NCBI RefSeq assembly: GCF_024347075.1
Contig: NZ_AP024900.1
Location: 1,240,001-1,304,000 of the forward strand
Reading direction: 5' to 3'
Origin: Vibrio rarus
Lineage (GTDB): Bacteria; Pseudomonadota; Gammaproteobacteria; Enterobacterales; Vibrionaceae
DNA: 64,000 nt
The number at the start of each line of letters is the position of its first letter. Position 1 is the stretch's first letter. Position numbers and translations under genes: made by a program. Positions 29,501-38,028 of this stretch are shown here, in pieces. The notes beneath the pieces are model-generated. The model did not search any database. It was given only the letters and a program-made list of their open reading frames with translations, and had not been told where the DNA came from.

Positions 29501-30976
29501 CGCTTGCATTGCAATGGTGGGATGTTGAGCAATATAAGGTTTGCCGTCTCGTGTCCATGCTTGCGCTTCTCCAAAACGAAGTAAGCGATTATTATCGCTT
29601 CTAGGCATCATCACCGGAAAAGCTTGGTTAGAGAGGTTAATTGAGAGGTTGCCTCGAGCGTGACCGGTAGCACCATAGCCCCCTTGATTGTCATGAAAGA
29701 CATGGAAGCTATCGACGTTTTTAAAGATGGCGTTTAGTGATTGCGTAACATATTGACCGTTATCTAGCGCATGTACTGAAGGGGGGCGGGGGCTAAATAG
29801 GGACGTATCTTGCTTTAATTGGGCGTCAATTAATGCGGTTATGCCTAATTCAAATTGACCTTCAAATTCGTCAGGCACTGTCATGCCATCACTGCCGTCA
29901 ATAAAGCCACCATTGGGTAAGCGAAGATTGATCAGCTCATTAATCACATTTGGGTATTGAGAGAAGACTTTGCTGACCCTGCTATCAATGGCCAGCCCTT
30001 GGCTCGTTATTGAACCATAGCGCTCTAGAAGTGATTGAATGTTATCTTTTTCGACACTGCTGTGTGTAACATCAGTGATCTTGAAGCTCAGTTGATTGCC
30101 TTTAATAGAGCCTAACTCAAAAGTATCAATACCAAAAGTCAGCTCATCGCCCCATAGAAACTCAAATTCACCGGCAGAGTTGGTGATCCCGGTAGCGTGG
30201 GTTGAAAAGTAACTGATCCCTGCAAGGGGGCGTCCTTGCGCATCACTGAGAGTACTTGAGGTTAATACCTGTGCATCACTACTTGGTGTATAGCTGTAGC
30301 TTTGCTCGGCATTGGCTGCGACAAAATCCGCATCTAAATTGTTATTCGAACCTGGGGTAACTTCAGGAGCGATTTCAGGATCTACATGAGAGCTAGGGGT
30401 TTTGCCCACCTCATCGGTAATGGTTTCTTTTATTGCTGCCAGATAGGCATCAACAGCATTCTGATCATGTAACTGTTGATAAACGTCAGCGATTTCATAA
30501 GAGTCGATAGAGTTTAAGCAGATGCTCGTGTCATTTCCACAACGGTCAATACTTTGTAATATCAAGGTTGCATTAGTACCGTGTTGTTGTAAAACATCAA
30601 AAGAAACAGGCACTTTTTCACTAGGGTTAGCCACGCTTTCTGCATTAGGGAATGGAGCCGTAAACTGGCCTAACTCGACAGCCTCTAAGGTGCAATTAAA
30701 TGACACCCCTTGCATGACCTCAAATGATCCATGAATGAGCGATTGGCCATTACAATGCACATCTCCAGAAATGGCTTGTCCAGAGGTTAATAGCGAACCG
30801 ATATACGTGGTCTGGGGAATAATTTCCACTGGTGGCGTGGAAATAGGCGGTTCAGTTGGAGACTCAGGTTGTGTCGGTGGCGCAGGATCACTAGGGGTGA
30901 TCGGTTGCGGGTTATCGTCATTACAACCCAGTAATGCCAATGACACTATTGTTGCTAACAATAGTTTATTATTCAT
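26594..30976 (-). CDS. acfD: AcfD/SslE-family M60 metalloprotease lipoprotein
   Basis: This protein of 1460 residues has a lipoprotein signal (MNNKLLLATIVSLALLGC, lipidated Cys18) and then a Pro/Thr/Ser linker that would carry it away from the membrane. The central part is AcfD-like, and the C-terminal M60-like domain has the zinc motif HEVGHN near residues 1246-1251, with the following Glu in NVTGGTEVTNN. Relatives are V. cholerae AcfD and E. coli SslE/YghJ, type II-secreted surface proteases that cut mucin O-glycoproteins. It is a single gene with its own terminator. A GGACACCCATAGTTAAC repeat lies about 90 bp upstream. Confidence 0.9.
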   Translation of the reverse strand: MNNKLLLATIVSLALLGCNDDNPQPITPSDPAPPTQPESPTEPPISTPPVEIIPQTTYIGSLLTSGQAISGDVHCNGQSLIHGSFEVMQGVSFNCTLEAVELGQFTAPFPNAESVANPSEKVPVSFDVLQQHGTNATLILQSIDRCGNDTSICLNSIDSYEIADVYQQLHDQNAVDAYLAAIKETITDEVGKTPSSHVDPEIAPEVTPGSNNNLDADFVAANAEQSYSYTPSSDAQVLTSSTLSDAQGRPLAGISYFSTHATGITNSAGEFEFLWGDELTFGIDTFELGSIKGNQLSFKITDVTHSSVEKDNIQSLLERYGSITSQGLAIDSRVSKVFSQYPNVINELINLRLPNGGFIDGSDGMTVPDEFEGQFELGITALIDAQLKQDTSLFSPRPPSVHALDNGQYVTQSLNAIFKNVDSFHVFHDNQGGYGATGHARGNLSINLSNQAFPVMMPRSDNNRLLRFGEAQAWTRDGKPYIAQHPTIAMQAIPKVADSNVTYGLPFVVAGLIGEGKVVFMGNSVYPTILSCPELFWANSFNEVKIDSRQRICTSVATSDDPRSDQGAMQQYFSNLFDWFSDAENKTVASNIKQAAFSQANVSAGMRYDFFIHDSYGLEAVNSIASGEYHALDPVETPILILQAYKLNPSNNSANLDEPHLSQEDITALITYINAGGNVLFMDGIESANPEPIGRLADAAGVSIGGQSVVSTSQSLCAPDGRWCNNAPTLNHKQEKEVVVIQHFENLANGKQPFTVHDDGSVSWVSDNEMASTPLHVPTYEVTDENGKVDAKRAMIRVNNAQEREAAIKELQHAFTDMPVCTHEYEYEFNCIEVRSGTGVLERAYGRQDFERIYFQTNSMVKAANLGDNIQALADHELYYRSKGALGQRLAITELNQTYDNLSTWLWNNNNYYYDPQSQDELGFKRLIEFMNCYTNDSYAGNGTCPPSLKNTLIANNMIIGEGELAHFVNPSYPLNYQEKPLTRIMLGRSFWDYRIKVDTTAYPTRPTTLATTSETVTIETDGTAVNYTVGNTQSTGLWLPQHEIGTVTGGVKAQITVMFADDLTGRSQHETNLNRPPRMTKTFLHDGGSTQIQSPYGGLVYVRPLESAGASQFHFSGVMKAPLFKEGHWVTTPQQSQVQMAEIDSGSFVYTTHVNNVTETDLATFVSGLNRFADAASDFYGRDDWQGAHRRYTYADLKGFRHRFVNDVQISIGSAHSGYPVMNSAFDSARNTVPTDPLNDWLLWHEVGHNLASAPFNVTGGTEVTNNLLALYMQELEGRNDNPRMDRIVFEIQKAPHWLERNARHAWANGDAGVRLIMFGQLKIWAKSHFSINHWYDSQPSSEKASIYGNDEGWNMIKLMHRLARNNQDTDGTNYCDASVTGLSDGDLLMVCSSYVSGYDLSDFFLQWNVGEEAMNTAQGAIIYSGGISAQGLNTVAQMQLPTPQKDPLLIDSLTPSTR

Positions 30977-31065
30977 TTTATATTGTTCCTTTATGGTTAT
31001 TAACTGACCGTTATTATCAAAAATTAAAGCTAAAAAAATTCAAACAGATAAACAACAAGTGAAAA

Positions 31066-31085
31066 TATGGACACCCATAGTTAAC
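31066..31085 (-). repeat. Solitary GGACACCCATAGTTAA repeat in an 842-bp gene-free gap
   Basis: This copy shares at least 16 bases with the two best units at 8.73 and 8.77 kb. It sits upstream of the acfD-like gene. The remainder of 30977-31818 is AT-rich and shows no convincing gene. Confidence 0.6.
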
Positions 31086-31818
31086 TCGTTATTGATTGTG
31101 TGGGAGTATTGGTGCCACTTTGCCATTTTTGTTGTATAAAAGGTAAGAAGAACAGGTGTTTTACTGCTGTGGAATATATCAAAGTGCAACATTTTTTGAA
31201 TTCTATTCATCTATTTATGAAGCAGGTGTCACTAATAAAGAATTTTTGGCTCTTTTGACTGGTTGAAATGTAAGCAGTAGACAATATTGACGCTAGGATG
31301 TGGGAAGTGTTGTGATGTGATACTTATGAGTTAAATAAGTCTAACTTACTTAATGTATAAGAAAAACAATCACTTAGATGTATAGGTTATTGTGCGATTT
31401 TTATGGTGATATGCAGTAAAAATGAATATTTATAGCAATCGTAGTAATTAACTGAACATTCTAGTTTGTAAAAAGCCTTGATGGCGGCGTTGCAAATTTT
31501 GAATGTAGAACAACTGCTTATAAAAAAATGGTGCCTTGTGCTCAAGTGTTTTCCTGCGCTATTTCTGATCACTTAATTACTGTGATTGGTATAAAATAAA
31601 AGCGTGTAAGAAGTCGCGAGTTAAAATACAAGTAATAATGAGTCGATAATACAGTAAGCGAGTTTTTAATATTCAAGCGAATTATACCGATAATGATGGT
31701 AATACACATCTTCTCTAAACTTGTATTTATTGTTAGTGTTAAAATTATTTATTAATAAATTATAATGATAGTGGCAAGAATTAACGGCTTGGGTTTATTA
31801 TGAATATCCCAGTAATTA

Positions 31819-32493
31819 TCAACAATCAGGCTTCATAGATATCATCTGCGAGTAATGTGCTATATGGATACCATCAGCATGATTTTCATCAAGCATATTA
31901 AAAACTAAATATTGCGCCACATATTTGGCTGGTATAGAGCGCAAATTAATAAGAGGCCCGCGCATAATAGGGTGAACGATGCGTAATATCTTTTGCACTA
32001 TCATTTCATCAAAGCGAGGTGATGCGCGTTTACCTAATAATGGGCCGGGGCGCGCAAAAGTGACTCTGTCAAAGGCGAGTTGTTTGATGTCTCGTTCCAT
32101 TTCACCCTTACAACGTAAATAATGCGATAAAGACGCGGGATTTGCCCCATAACTGGATACGATACCGATACGTTTCACTCCCATATTTTGCATTTGTCGC
32201 GCACAAGCCAGCACTAAATCATGGTCCACATGGTACAAGGCATGTTGGCTGCCAGCTTGCTTTTTGGTCGTGCCTAAACAAATTAAGCCGATGCTCGCCG
32301 AAACGCCACTGAACTGGGTGATATCCTCATTGATGATTGGGCTGAGTTTAGTATGGGTAAAGGGCAGAGGCCTTCGTGTCGGCACATACACAGTGCCTAA
32401 GGTATGGGTGTGCTCAAGTAAGGTTTCTATAACATGCAGACCAATTAAACCGGTTGCACCAACGATGATAATATTTTCCTTTGTGATGCCCAT
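31819..32493 (-). CDS. Atypical short-chain dehydrogenase / NAD(P)-binding protein
   Basis: This protein of 224 residues begins with a Rossmann fold, NIIIVGATGLIGLHVIETLL (GxxGxxG). A VSSYGANPASLSHYLRCKGEMERDI segment follows, in which the Tyr and Lys occupy the SDR active-site positions, and then RPGPLLGKRAS. It resembles the NAD(P)H-binding HTATIP2/YwnB-type proteins. The substrate is unknown. It diverges from astE across about 100 bp. Confidence 0.82.
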   Translation of the reverse strand: MGITKENIIIVGATGLIGLHVIETLLEHTHTLGTVYVPTRRPLPFTHTKLSPIINEDITQFSGVSASIGLICLGTTKKQAGSQHALYHVDHDLVLACARQMQNMGVKRIGIVSSYGANPASLSHYLRCKGEMERDIKQLAFDRVTFARPGPLLGKRASPRFDEMIVQKILRIVHPIMRGPLINLRSIPAKYVAQYLVFNMLDENHADGIHIAHYSQMISMKPDC

Positions 32494-32595
32494 AATAAAT
32501 GCCTATGAATATTCTGTAGCTTGCCAATAGATACGATATGATGTTGTGCATATGTTACCGTTAGGTTGTCGGTTTAGGAAGGGAGAATCCATATC

Positions 32596-33621
32596 GTGCC
32601 ACTATTTCAAAGCTCATTCTTGCAAGATACACTGCTCCAAGCCCCGTTTTCCCCACGCTCTATAACGTTAGACAATGGCGTAAAAATGAGCTTGGTACAA
32701 TGTGGTGTATTAACCGTATCACCTGCTAATCATGCAGAAAACAGCAAACATATTGTCATTTCCAGCGCGATTCATGGTAATGAAACGGCACCAATAGAAA
32801 TCTTAGATGATCTGGTGAGTCAAATAGAGGCGCAACGCATTGTTCCAAAGCAACATTTGTTGCTTATCATTGCGCATCCACAAGCGATACTGGCAAAGAA
32901 AAGGTTTATTGAAACCAATCTCAACCGACTTTTTAGCGATGCCAATCAAGTAGACACCCATGAACTGAGTTTAGTTCGAATGTTAAAGTCGTGCGTCAGT
33001 CAATTTTGGGAAGGGGTTCCGATGCAGCAGCGCTGGCATTTAGATATGCACTGCTCAATACGAGCCTCTAAACACTATACGTTTGCCATTAGCCCTCAGT
33101 CGTCGCACCCAACCAGACAAAAAGAGTTTATTGAGTTTCTTAGCCAAGGCCATATTGAAGCGCTTTTGCTCTCAGAGGAGCCATCTAGCACATTCAGTTG
33201 GTTTAGTAGCAGTCAGTTTGGTGCACAAGCGGCGACGCTGGAGTTAGGGCAAGTGGCGGAGTTTGGCCATAACGATCTGGGTAAACTGTCACAATTTAAG
33301 CAAGCCTTAATCGCACTTATTATGGCAAAACAAAGCAGTCGTCGTCATTCAATGATTACCTACCAAGTGGCGAGCTCTATTTATCGAAACAGTCAAGATT
33401 TTGAGTTTTACTTTGCTCAAGACTTACCTAATTTCTCTACCTTTCATCAAGGAGAGCCGCTAGGGAAAGACGGACAACATATCATTGACATGCCCATTGA
33501 GGGAGGAGGGGTGGTATTCCCCAATCCCAATGTGGAGCTTTCCCAACGAGCGGCGTTGATCGTTCAACCTAGTATCACTCATTACAGCAATAATCAGTTG
33601 ACGGTGAAAGTGGCCTCTTAA
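32596..33621 (+). CDS. astE: Succinylglutamate desuccinylase
   Basis: This protein of 341 residues is a zinc carboxypeptidase-like enzyme that splits N-succinylglutamate, the last step of arginine succinyltransferase catabolism. Zinc ligands are in SAIHGNETAPIEIL and LDMHCSIR, with the arginine in NLNRLF, and the catalytic Glu is in ATLELGQV. The start is GTG 32596 with GGGAG 10 nt upstream. The other ast genes are not in the window. It overlaps the convergent hydrolase gene by 4 bp. Confidence 0.92.
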   Translation: MPLFQSSFLQDTLLQAPFSPRSITLDNGVKMSLVQCGVLTVSPANHAENSKHIVISSAIHGNETAPIEILDDLVSQIEAQRIVPKQHLLLIIAHPQAILAKKRFIETNLNRLFSDANQVDTHELSLVRMLKSCVSQFWEGVPMQQRWHLDMHCSIRASKHYTFAISPQSSHPTRQKEFIEFLSQGHIEALLLSEEPSSTFSWFSSSQFGAQAATLELGQVAEFGHNDLGKLSQFKQALIALIMAKQSSRRHSMITYQVASSIYRNSQDFEFYFAQDLPNFSTFHQGEPLGKDGQHIIDMPIEGGGVVFPNPNVELSQRAALIVQPSITHYSNNQLTVKVAS

Positions 33622-34784
33622 TGGCGGTTCTTTTTAAGAAAAGCGTTTAATTGCTGCATGTTTTGTTCAAAGTAAGGGTTCCAAGTCATGCGAGCCCTTA
33701 TATGTTTTTCATCGCCGTCCCCATAGGCCGAAAACCACACTTTATCTGCGGCCGCTGTAGCGCAGTCTTGCCCTTTAGGTTGCTCGTTGAAGCACATTCT
33801 AATTTTCCCGTCCCGTTTATACACGGGATTATCAGGAGAGAATATTAAAGAGACATGGGAAGCACTGTGAATGTGCTGTTGCGGTAAGTTCATGGAAAAA
33901 GTGTGTATCCGTGGATCAGGGTAGCGAGACTCACCAAACCACAATAATTGGTTGTTTGGGTTAGTAAATGTTTGGCTGAAAGTATCACGGGCAAATGCGG
34001 CATCAATGGTTTCATCGGCTTCACTGAGCATAACAAAGGTGGGTTTGTCGTAGTGATGGCTAGCGAGGTCATGTTGAACCGCTTGCGCACTTTTGTAATA
34101 AGTCGCAGCGCCGTTCATATGTAAAGAGTTGTATCGCGTGTAATTGTCCTCTTTCTTCTTACTTTCCCAATTGACAAAGTAACTGGCCATAGGTGATAAC
34201 GCCGCTAAGGGGTTTTTGGGTTTAAAAGCAGGGGAGAACAGCAATAACCCTTTGATGCTGGGGTGCTCATAAGCAAGGGAGGTGACTAAGTTTGCCCCTG
34301 TGGAGTAGCCTCCTAGCCATACGCCATCCACTTTGTTATTGAGTAATTGATAGTGATGTTGCACCACCTCTTGCCAATCTTTGAGTTGTACTAGTGACAG
34401 ATCGGCGGCGCGTGTCCCGTGTCCGGGCAACAAAATAACGCGTACTCGATACCCTTGAGAGACTAAATCTGCTGCAATATCACTATAAGAGAAAGGGGAG
34501 TCGCCTAAACCGTGCACCAATAAAATGCCTTGCCCGTTTGGTTGCTTAGGGATCAACTCATAAGGGGCTACGGCGGCCAACTCTGTGCTCTTATCGCCGG
34601 TTAAAAACACGCGATGTTGTAGCAACCACTGCCTGCTGTCTTGAATATACGACTGAAAATTGCTTTGCAGGTATGGTGGTAGTTGTTCAGAGGCTTGGTA
34701 CTGTGGCCCCTCTACACTGCTCACACAACCGGTTAAAAGTAGAGTGATGGAGCTTATTAGTACTGCGTGGCGTGTGAACGTCAT
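33618..34784 (-). CDS. Alpha/beta hydrolase lipoprotein
   Basis: This protein of 388 residues has a lipobox, SSITLLLTGC. The hydrolase core has GILLVHGLGDSPFSYSDIA (oxyanion HG), the nucleophile elbow WLGGYSTGANL (GxSxG), an acid in MLSEADETID and a candidate His in SASHVSLIF. It is probably a membrane-anchored esterase or lipase of unknown substrate. AAGGAC precedes the ATG. It shares its upstream region, with the FNR-type box, with the divergent glgC. Confidence 0.85.
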   Translation of the reverse strand: MTFTRHAVLISSITLLLTGCVSSVEGPQYQASEQLPPYLQSNFQSYIQDSRQWLLQHRVFLTGDKSTELAAVAPYELIPKQPNGQGILLVHGLGDSPFSYSDIAADLVSQGYRVRVILLPGHGTRAADLSLVQLKDWQEVVQHHYQLLNNKVDGVWLGGYSTGANLVTSLAYEHPSIKGLLLFSPAFKPKNPLAALSPMASYFVNWESKKKEDNYTRYNSLHMNGAATYYKSAQAVQHDLASHHYDKPTFVMLSEADETIDAAFARDTFSQTFTNPNNQLLWFGESRYPDPRIHTFSMNLPQQHIHSASHVSLIFSPDNPVYKRDGKIRMCFNEQPKGQDCATAAADKVWFSAYGDGDEKHIRARMTWNPYFEQNMQQLNAFLKKNRH

Positions 34785-34970
34785 TAATAATGTCCTTTAT
34801 ATTAATGTTGAGTCATTTCTAAAGTGGTGACTAATAATTCAAAATCCATTGCAATGATATTGAATTATCACCTGCAAATAATATTGCTTTGTCACTTAAA
34901 TGTAACCCAAAAATAGGGTAAAGAAAGTAATAGTGTAATAAACCTTGGCTAGCATCAAATGGTTAGCGTA

Positions 34971-35004
34971 CTTTAGTTTATTGATTTAGATCAATAAACT
35001 AAAG
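34971..35004. promoter_or_regulatory. Perfect FNR-type box inside a 15-bp dyad
   Basis: TTGAT-TTAG-ATCAA at 34981-34994 matches the FNR consensus TTGAT-N4-ATCAA exactly. The symmetry extends to 15 bp on each side of the TTAG centre. No T-run follows, so an operator is more likely than a terminator. It is about 190 bp from the lipoprotein hydrolase start and about 300 bp from glgC. Confidence 0.6.
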
Positions 35005-35104
35005 GGCATCGAAATTGTTTCATTCATGAAATTGATGTTTTGCGGTTATTAATTAGTTTTGGTTTATGTATATTGTTACATTTTGTAGCAACTTAATCAC
35101 ATTA

Positions 35105-35120
35105 CGTGATAGTCATCACA
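35105..35120. promoter_or_regulatory. CRP-type box upstream of glgC
   Basis: CGTGA-TAGTCA-TCACA matches the CRP consensus TGTGA-N6-TCACA at 9 of 10 informative positions. It lies about 170-190 bp before glgC. CRP control of glycogen genes is known in E. coli. The rest of 34785-35291 is AT-rich with no gene. Confidence 0.6.
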
Positions 35121-35291
35121 ACGTTGTAAATATAAAATTGGAACATGAGTAAGTGTGAATTCAAACCTTATATATTTTATGGAATTAATTTATTCTTACC
35201 CGAACTTGGTAAATGAGAGCTTAAAAGGCCGATTACCATGCTTAAATATTTTACATTACTTATATTCGTTCAAGGTTAGAGGCCCCCAAAA

Positions 35292-36551
35292 ATGACTGAA
35301 CATAATAATAATTACTCGCATTTGTCGAGTAACAAACTTGTGCGCAACACCGTAGCTTTAGTGCTTGCTGGTGGTAAAGGCACTCGTCTTAAAGGTTTAA
35401 CAAAAGAGATTGCAAAACCTGCGGTTTCTTTTGGCGGAAAATACAAAATTATTGATTTTACCCTTTCAAATTGCATTAACTCAGGTATTCGTCGTGTGGG
35501 TGTTTTAACACAGTTTATGGCGCACGACTTAATTGACCATGTGCAAAAGGGCTGGGGCTTCATGACAAACTCAACACTTGATGAAGGTGTGAGCATAATT
35601 CCTGCACAACAACGTACTGGTGACTCTTGGTACCGTGGTACAGCCGATGCGGTTTATCAAAACCTAGATTTGATCCGTCGTCGTAAAGTAGAGCAAGTGT
35701 TGATCCTTGGCGGTGACCATATTTATAAAATGGATTACTCACGCATGCTTAACTTCCATGCTGAAAGTGGCGCGGATGTTACCGTTGCCTGTATCAAAAA
35801 ACCGATTGAGCAAGCGTCTTCATTTGGTGTTATGTCACTGGATGCAAACGGACGTATTGTAAGCTTTGATGAGAAGCCAGCCAATCCCACTCCGCACCCT
35901 AAAGATCCAAGCCAAGCATTGGTTTCTATGGGTATTTACATCTTTAACGCTGATATTTTAGATAAAGAGTTAAACGATGCATTACTTGACCCTGAATATA
36001 ACCACGACTTTGGTCATAACATTATCCCTAACTTGCTAGAGCGAGCTAAGGTTAATGGCTATGTATTTACTCAGCGTCATCCAGGTAACAATGGCTACTG
36101 GCGCGATGTGGGTGATCTCGATGAGTATTACGTAGCAAATATGGACTTAGTGGCACCAGAGCCGGAACTGGATTTGTATGACCACTCATGGCCAATTATC
36201 ACTCAGCAGCAACAACGTCCTGGCGCTAAATTCATCTTTAATGACACGGATCGTAAAGGCTTTGCTGTAGATTCAGTGTTGTCAGCAGGGACCATCATTT
36301 CGGGTGCAGAAATTAATCACTCGTTAGTGTCGTCTAACTGTCGCATTGAAGAAGCGTCAGTAATTAAAGACAGCATTGTACTTCCTGATGTGGTCATAGG
36401 TAAAAACTGCCGCTTAACCAAAGTGATTGTGGGTGAAAACACCATTATCCCTGACGGTACAGTGATTGGTGAAAACCTAGAAGAAGATGCGAAATATTAC
36501 GAAGTCACCAAAGGTGGTGTAGTATTAGTTACTGAAGCTAACTTCATGTAA
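35292..36551 (+). CDS. glgC: Glucose-1-phosphate adenylyltransferase
   Basis: This protein of 419 residues makes ADP-glucose from ATP and glucose-1-phosphate for glycogen synthesis. The N-terminal nucleotidyltransferase has ALVLAGGKGTRLKGLT, FALSN-like FTLSNCINSGI, WYRGTADAVYQN, GGDHIYKMDY and the sugar-binding FDEKPANP. The C-terminal left-handed beta-helix (EINHSLVSSNCRIEEASVIKDS) forms the regulatory domain. The remaining glg genes are not nearby. FNR- and CRP-type boxes lie upstream. Confidence 0.96.
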   Translation: MTEHNNNYSHLSSNKLVRNTVALVLAGGKGTRLKGLTKEIAKPAVSFGGKYKIIDFTLSNCINSGIRRVGVLTQFMAHDLIDHVQKGWGFMTNSTLDEGVSIIPAQQRTGDSWYRGTADAVYQNLDLIRRRKVEQVLILGGDHIYKMDYSRMLNFHAESGADVTVACIKKPIEQASSFGVMSLDANGRIVSFDEKPANPTPHPKDPSQALVSMGIYIFNADILDKELNDALLDPEYNHDFGHNIIPNLLERAKVNGYVFTQRHPGNNGYWRDVGDLDEYYVANMDLVAPEPELDLYDHSWPIITQQQQRPGAKFIFNDTDRKGFAVDSVLSAGTIISGAEINHSLVSSNCRIEEASVIKDSIVLPDVVIGKNCRLTKVIVGENTIIPDGTVIGENLEEDAKYYEVTKGGVVLVTEANFM

Positions 36552-36570
36552 TGTTTAAGAAATGAAGTGA

Positions 36571-36598
36571 AATGGAGCCTAATGGCTCCATTTTTTTT
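36571..36598. terminator. Terminator between glgC and the convergent MATE gene
   Basis: AATGGAGCC pairs perfectly with GGCTCCATT around TAAT, with eight T following. It overlaps the last codons of the MATE gene. Confidence 0.9.
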
Positions 36599-37913
36599 GT
36601 AAGTACTTTAAGGTTGAACGGTAATTATACCAAGCAAAAATGCCAGCAAACGTATTGCCAATCGCCGCACCAATAAATAAACCTTGTAGCCCATAAAAAT
36701 AAGCGCCCGCGTACAAACAAGGTAAAAAGAACACAAACAGGCGCAAGCAAGAAACCAGTAATGCCTGCATAGGTTTACCCAGCGCATTAGATACAGAAAC
36801 CAACAAAATACAAATACCCAGTGGCGCTAAACTAAATGGCACGGTGACTAAATGCATTTTCAGTATCTGTTCTACGCTTTGCTCGCCACTCATTAACATG
36901 GCTAAGTGCCCAGAGGCCAATAAAGTGACTAATGCCACCACGATTTGCGAGCCTAAAATATAAACACAGGCGATATTGACTAAGGTATTGATGTTAGCGC
37001 CTTGTTTTGCTCCTACAAATCGACCAATCATAGGGGGCATCGACATGGTTAAGGCTAAAACAGAGACAATAGCAAAAAATTCATAGCGACTGGCTAGCGC
37101 CCAAGCGGCGATAGCCGCGGTGCCATAGGAGGCCAGCAACTTAGTTGACAGCATTGCCGCAAGAGGGGGCATTAATTGACTGGTCATGGCTGGCATCATG
37201 ATACTCAACAATGAACGGACACTGTCACTGATACTGAGATCGCTCCAGTCAAAGGTATAGTACTGTTTGTTGCGGATCCGATAGAGCACAAACAGACTGC
37301 CCATGCTAAAGGCAACAATAGTTGCCACTGCAGCCCCGTGTATGCCTAAATCAAAATAAAAGATGAATAGGGGATCGAGCAATAAATTGAGCACGCTGGT
37401 GATAACCATCATGATCCCGGGTAACAGAGTGTTGCCGTTGGCTCTGCAAACGCTGTATAAAAAATACAGCATAGCGCCCACCCAAGCACTGGCAAGCCAG
37501 ACAATCCAGTAACTGTCTATAATAGGAAACACATCATCCGTTGCGCCCAGTAAAGACAATAGTGGAGTGCGAATGGCGTATAGAAAAAGGCAAATCCCTC
37601 CGCAACCTACGCCGCCGAGCGTTAACACCAATCCGGCCAATTGTCTTGCGTAGTGCCGTTTATTTGCCCCTAAGGCATGGGCAATAACCGAAGTGGTGGC
37701 GATACCTAGTCCCACCTGCACACCAATAATTAATTGCCCAATAGGAAGAGTAAACCCTTGAGCGGCCAATGGTAGAACACCTAACTGAGCAATAAATGCA
37801 GAATCAATCAGTTGAAAGCTCATCAGCGACAGTACGCCAAAAATCATTGGCCATGTCATTTTAAAAAGCTCGTTACCGAGATGTCGAGTGGTATGTGATG
37901 GCATAGTATTCAT
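36579..37913 (-). CDS. MATE family multidrug/toxin exporter
   Basis: This protein of 444 residues has about 12 hydrophobic helices in two MatE halves. The N-terminus FKMTWPMIFGVLSLMSFQLIDSAFIAQLGVLPLAAQGF, with QVGLGIATTSVIAHALGA, is typical of the DinF/NorM superfamily. These inner-membrane proteins exchange drugs or metabolites for sodium or protons. The substrate is unknown. The first ATG has no clear Shine-Dalgarno; a second ATG lies three codons further in. It is convergent with glgC. Confidence 0.92.
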   Translation of the reverse strand: MNTMPSHTTRHLGNELFKMTWPMIFGVLSLMSFQLIDSAFIAQLGVLPLAAQGFTLPIGQLIIGVQVGLGIATTSVIAHALGANKRHYARQLAGLVLTLGGVGCGGICLFLYAIRTPLLSLLGATDDVFPIIDSYWIVWLASAWVGAMLYFLYSVCRANGNTLLPGIMMVITSVLNLLLDPLFIFYFDLGIHGAAVATIVAFSMGSLFVLYRIRNKQYYTFDWSDLSISDSVRSLLSIMMPAMTSQLMPPLAAMLSTKLLASYGTAAIAAWALASRYEFFAIVSVLALTMSMPPMIGRFVGAKQGANINTLVNIACVYILGSQIVVALVTLLASGHLAMLMSGEQSVEQILKMHLVTVPFSLAPLGICILLVSVSNALGKPMQALLVSCLRLFVFFLPCLYAGAYFYGLQGLFIGAAIGNTFAGIFAWYNYRSTLKYLQKKWSH

Positions 37914-38028
37914 TCTGCAAGTCAGTGGGAAGTCAGCAAAGGGTGATGGAAGAACGGATTAAAGCGGGGCATTATGCCACAGTCTATAATCAGACCACCA
38001 TAGGCAATGTTGCACCGCTTTACCCTAA

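Noticed and set aside
31387..31572. A 61-codon minus-strand frame in the 842-bp gap.
   Set aside because: No ribosome site, low-complexity composition and no family resemblance.
32952..32962. GACACCCATGA inside astE and GACACCCAC near 54894 inside sbcC, matching the repeat octamer.
   Set aside because: Both lie in conserved coding sequence and match only the core, so chance is the simplest explanation.
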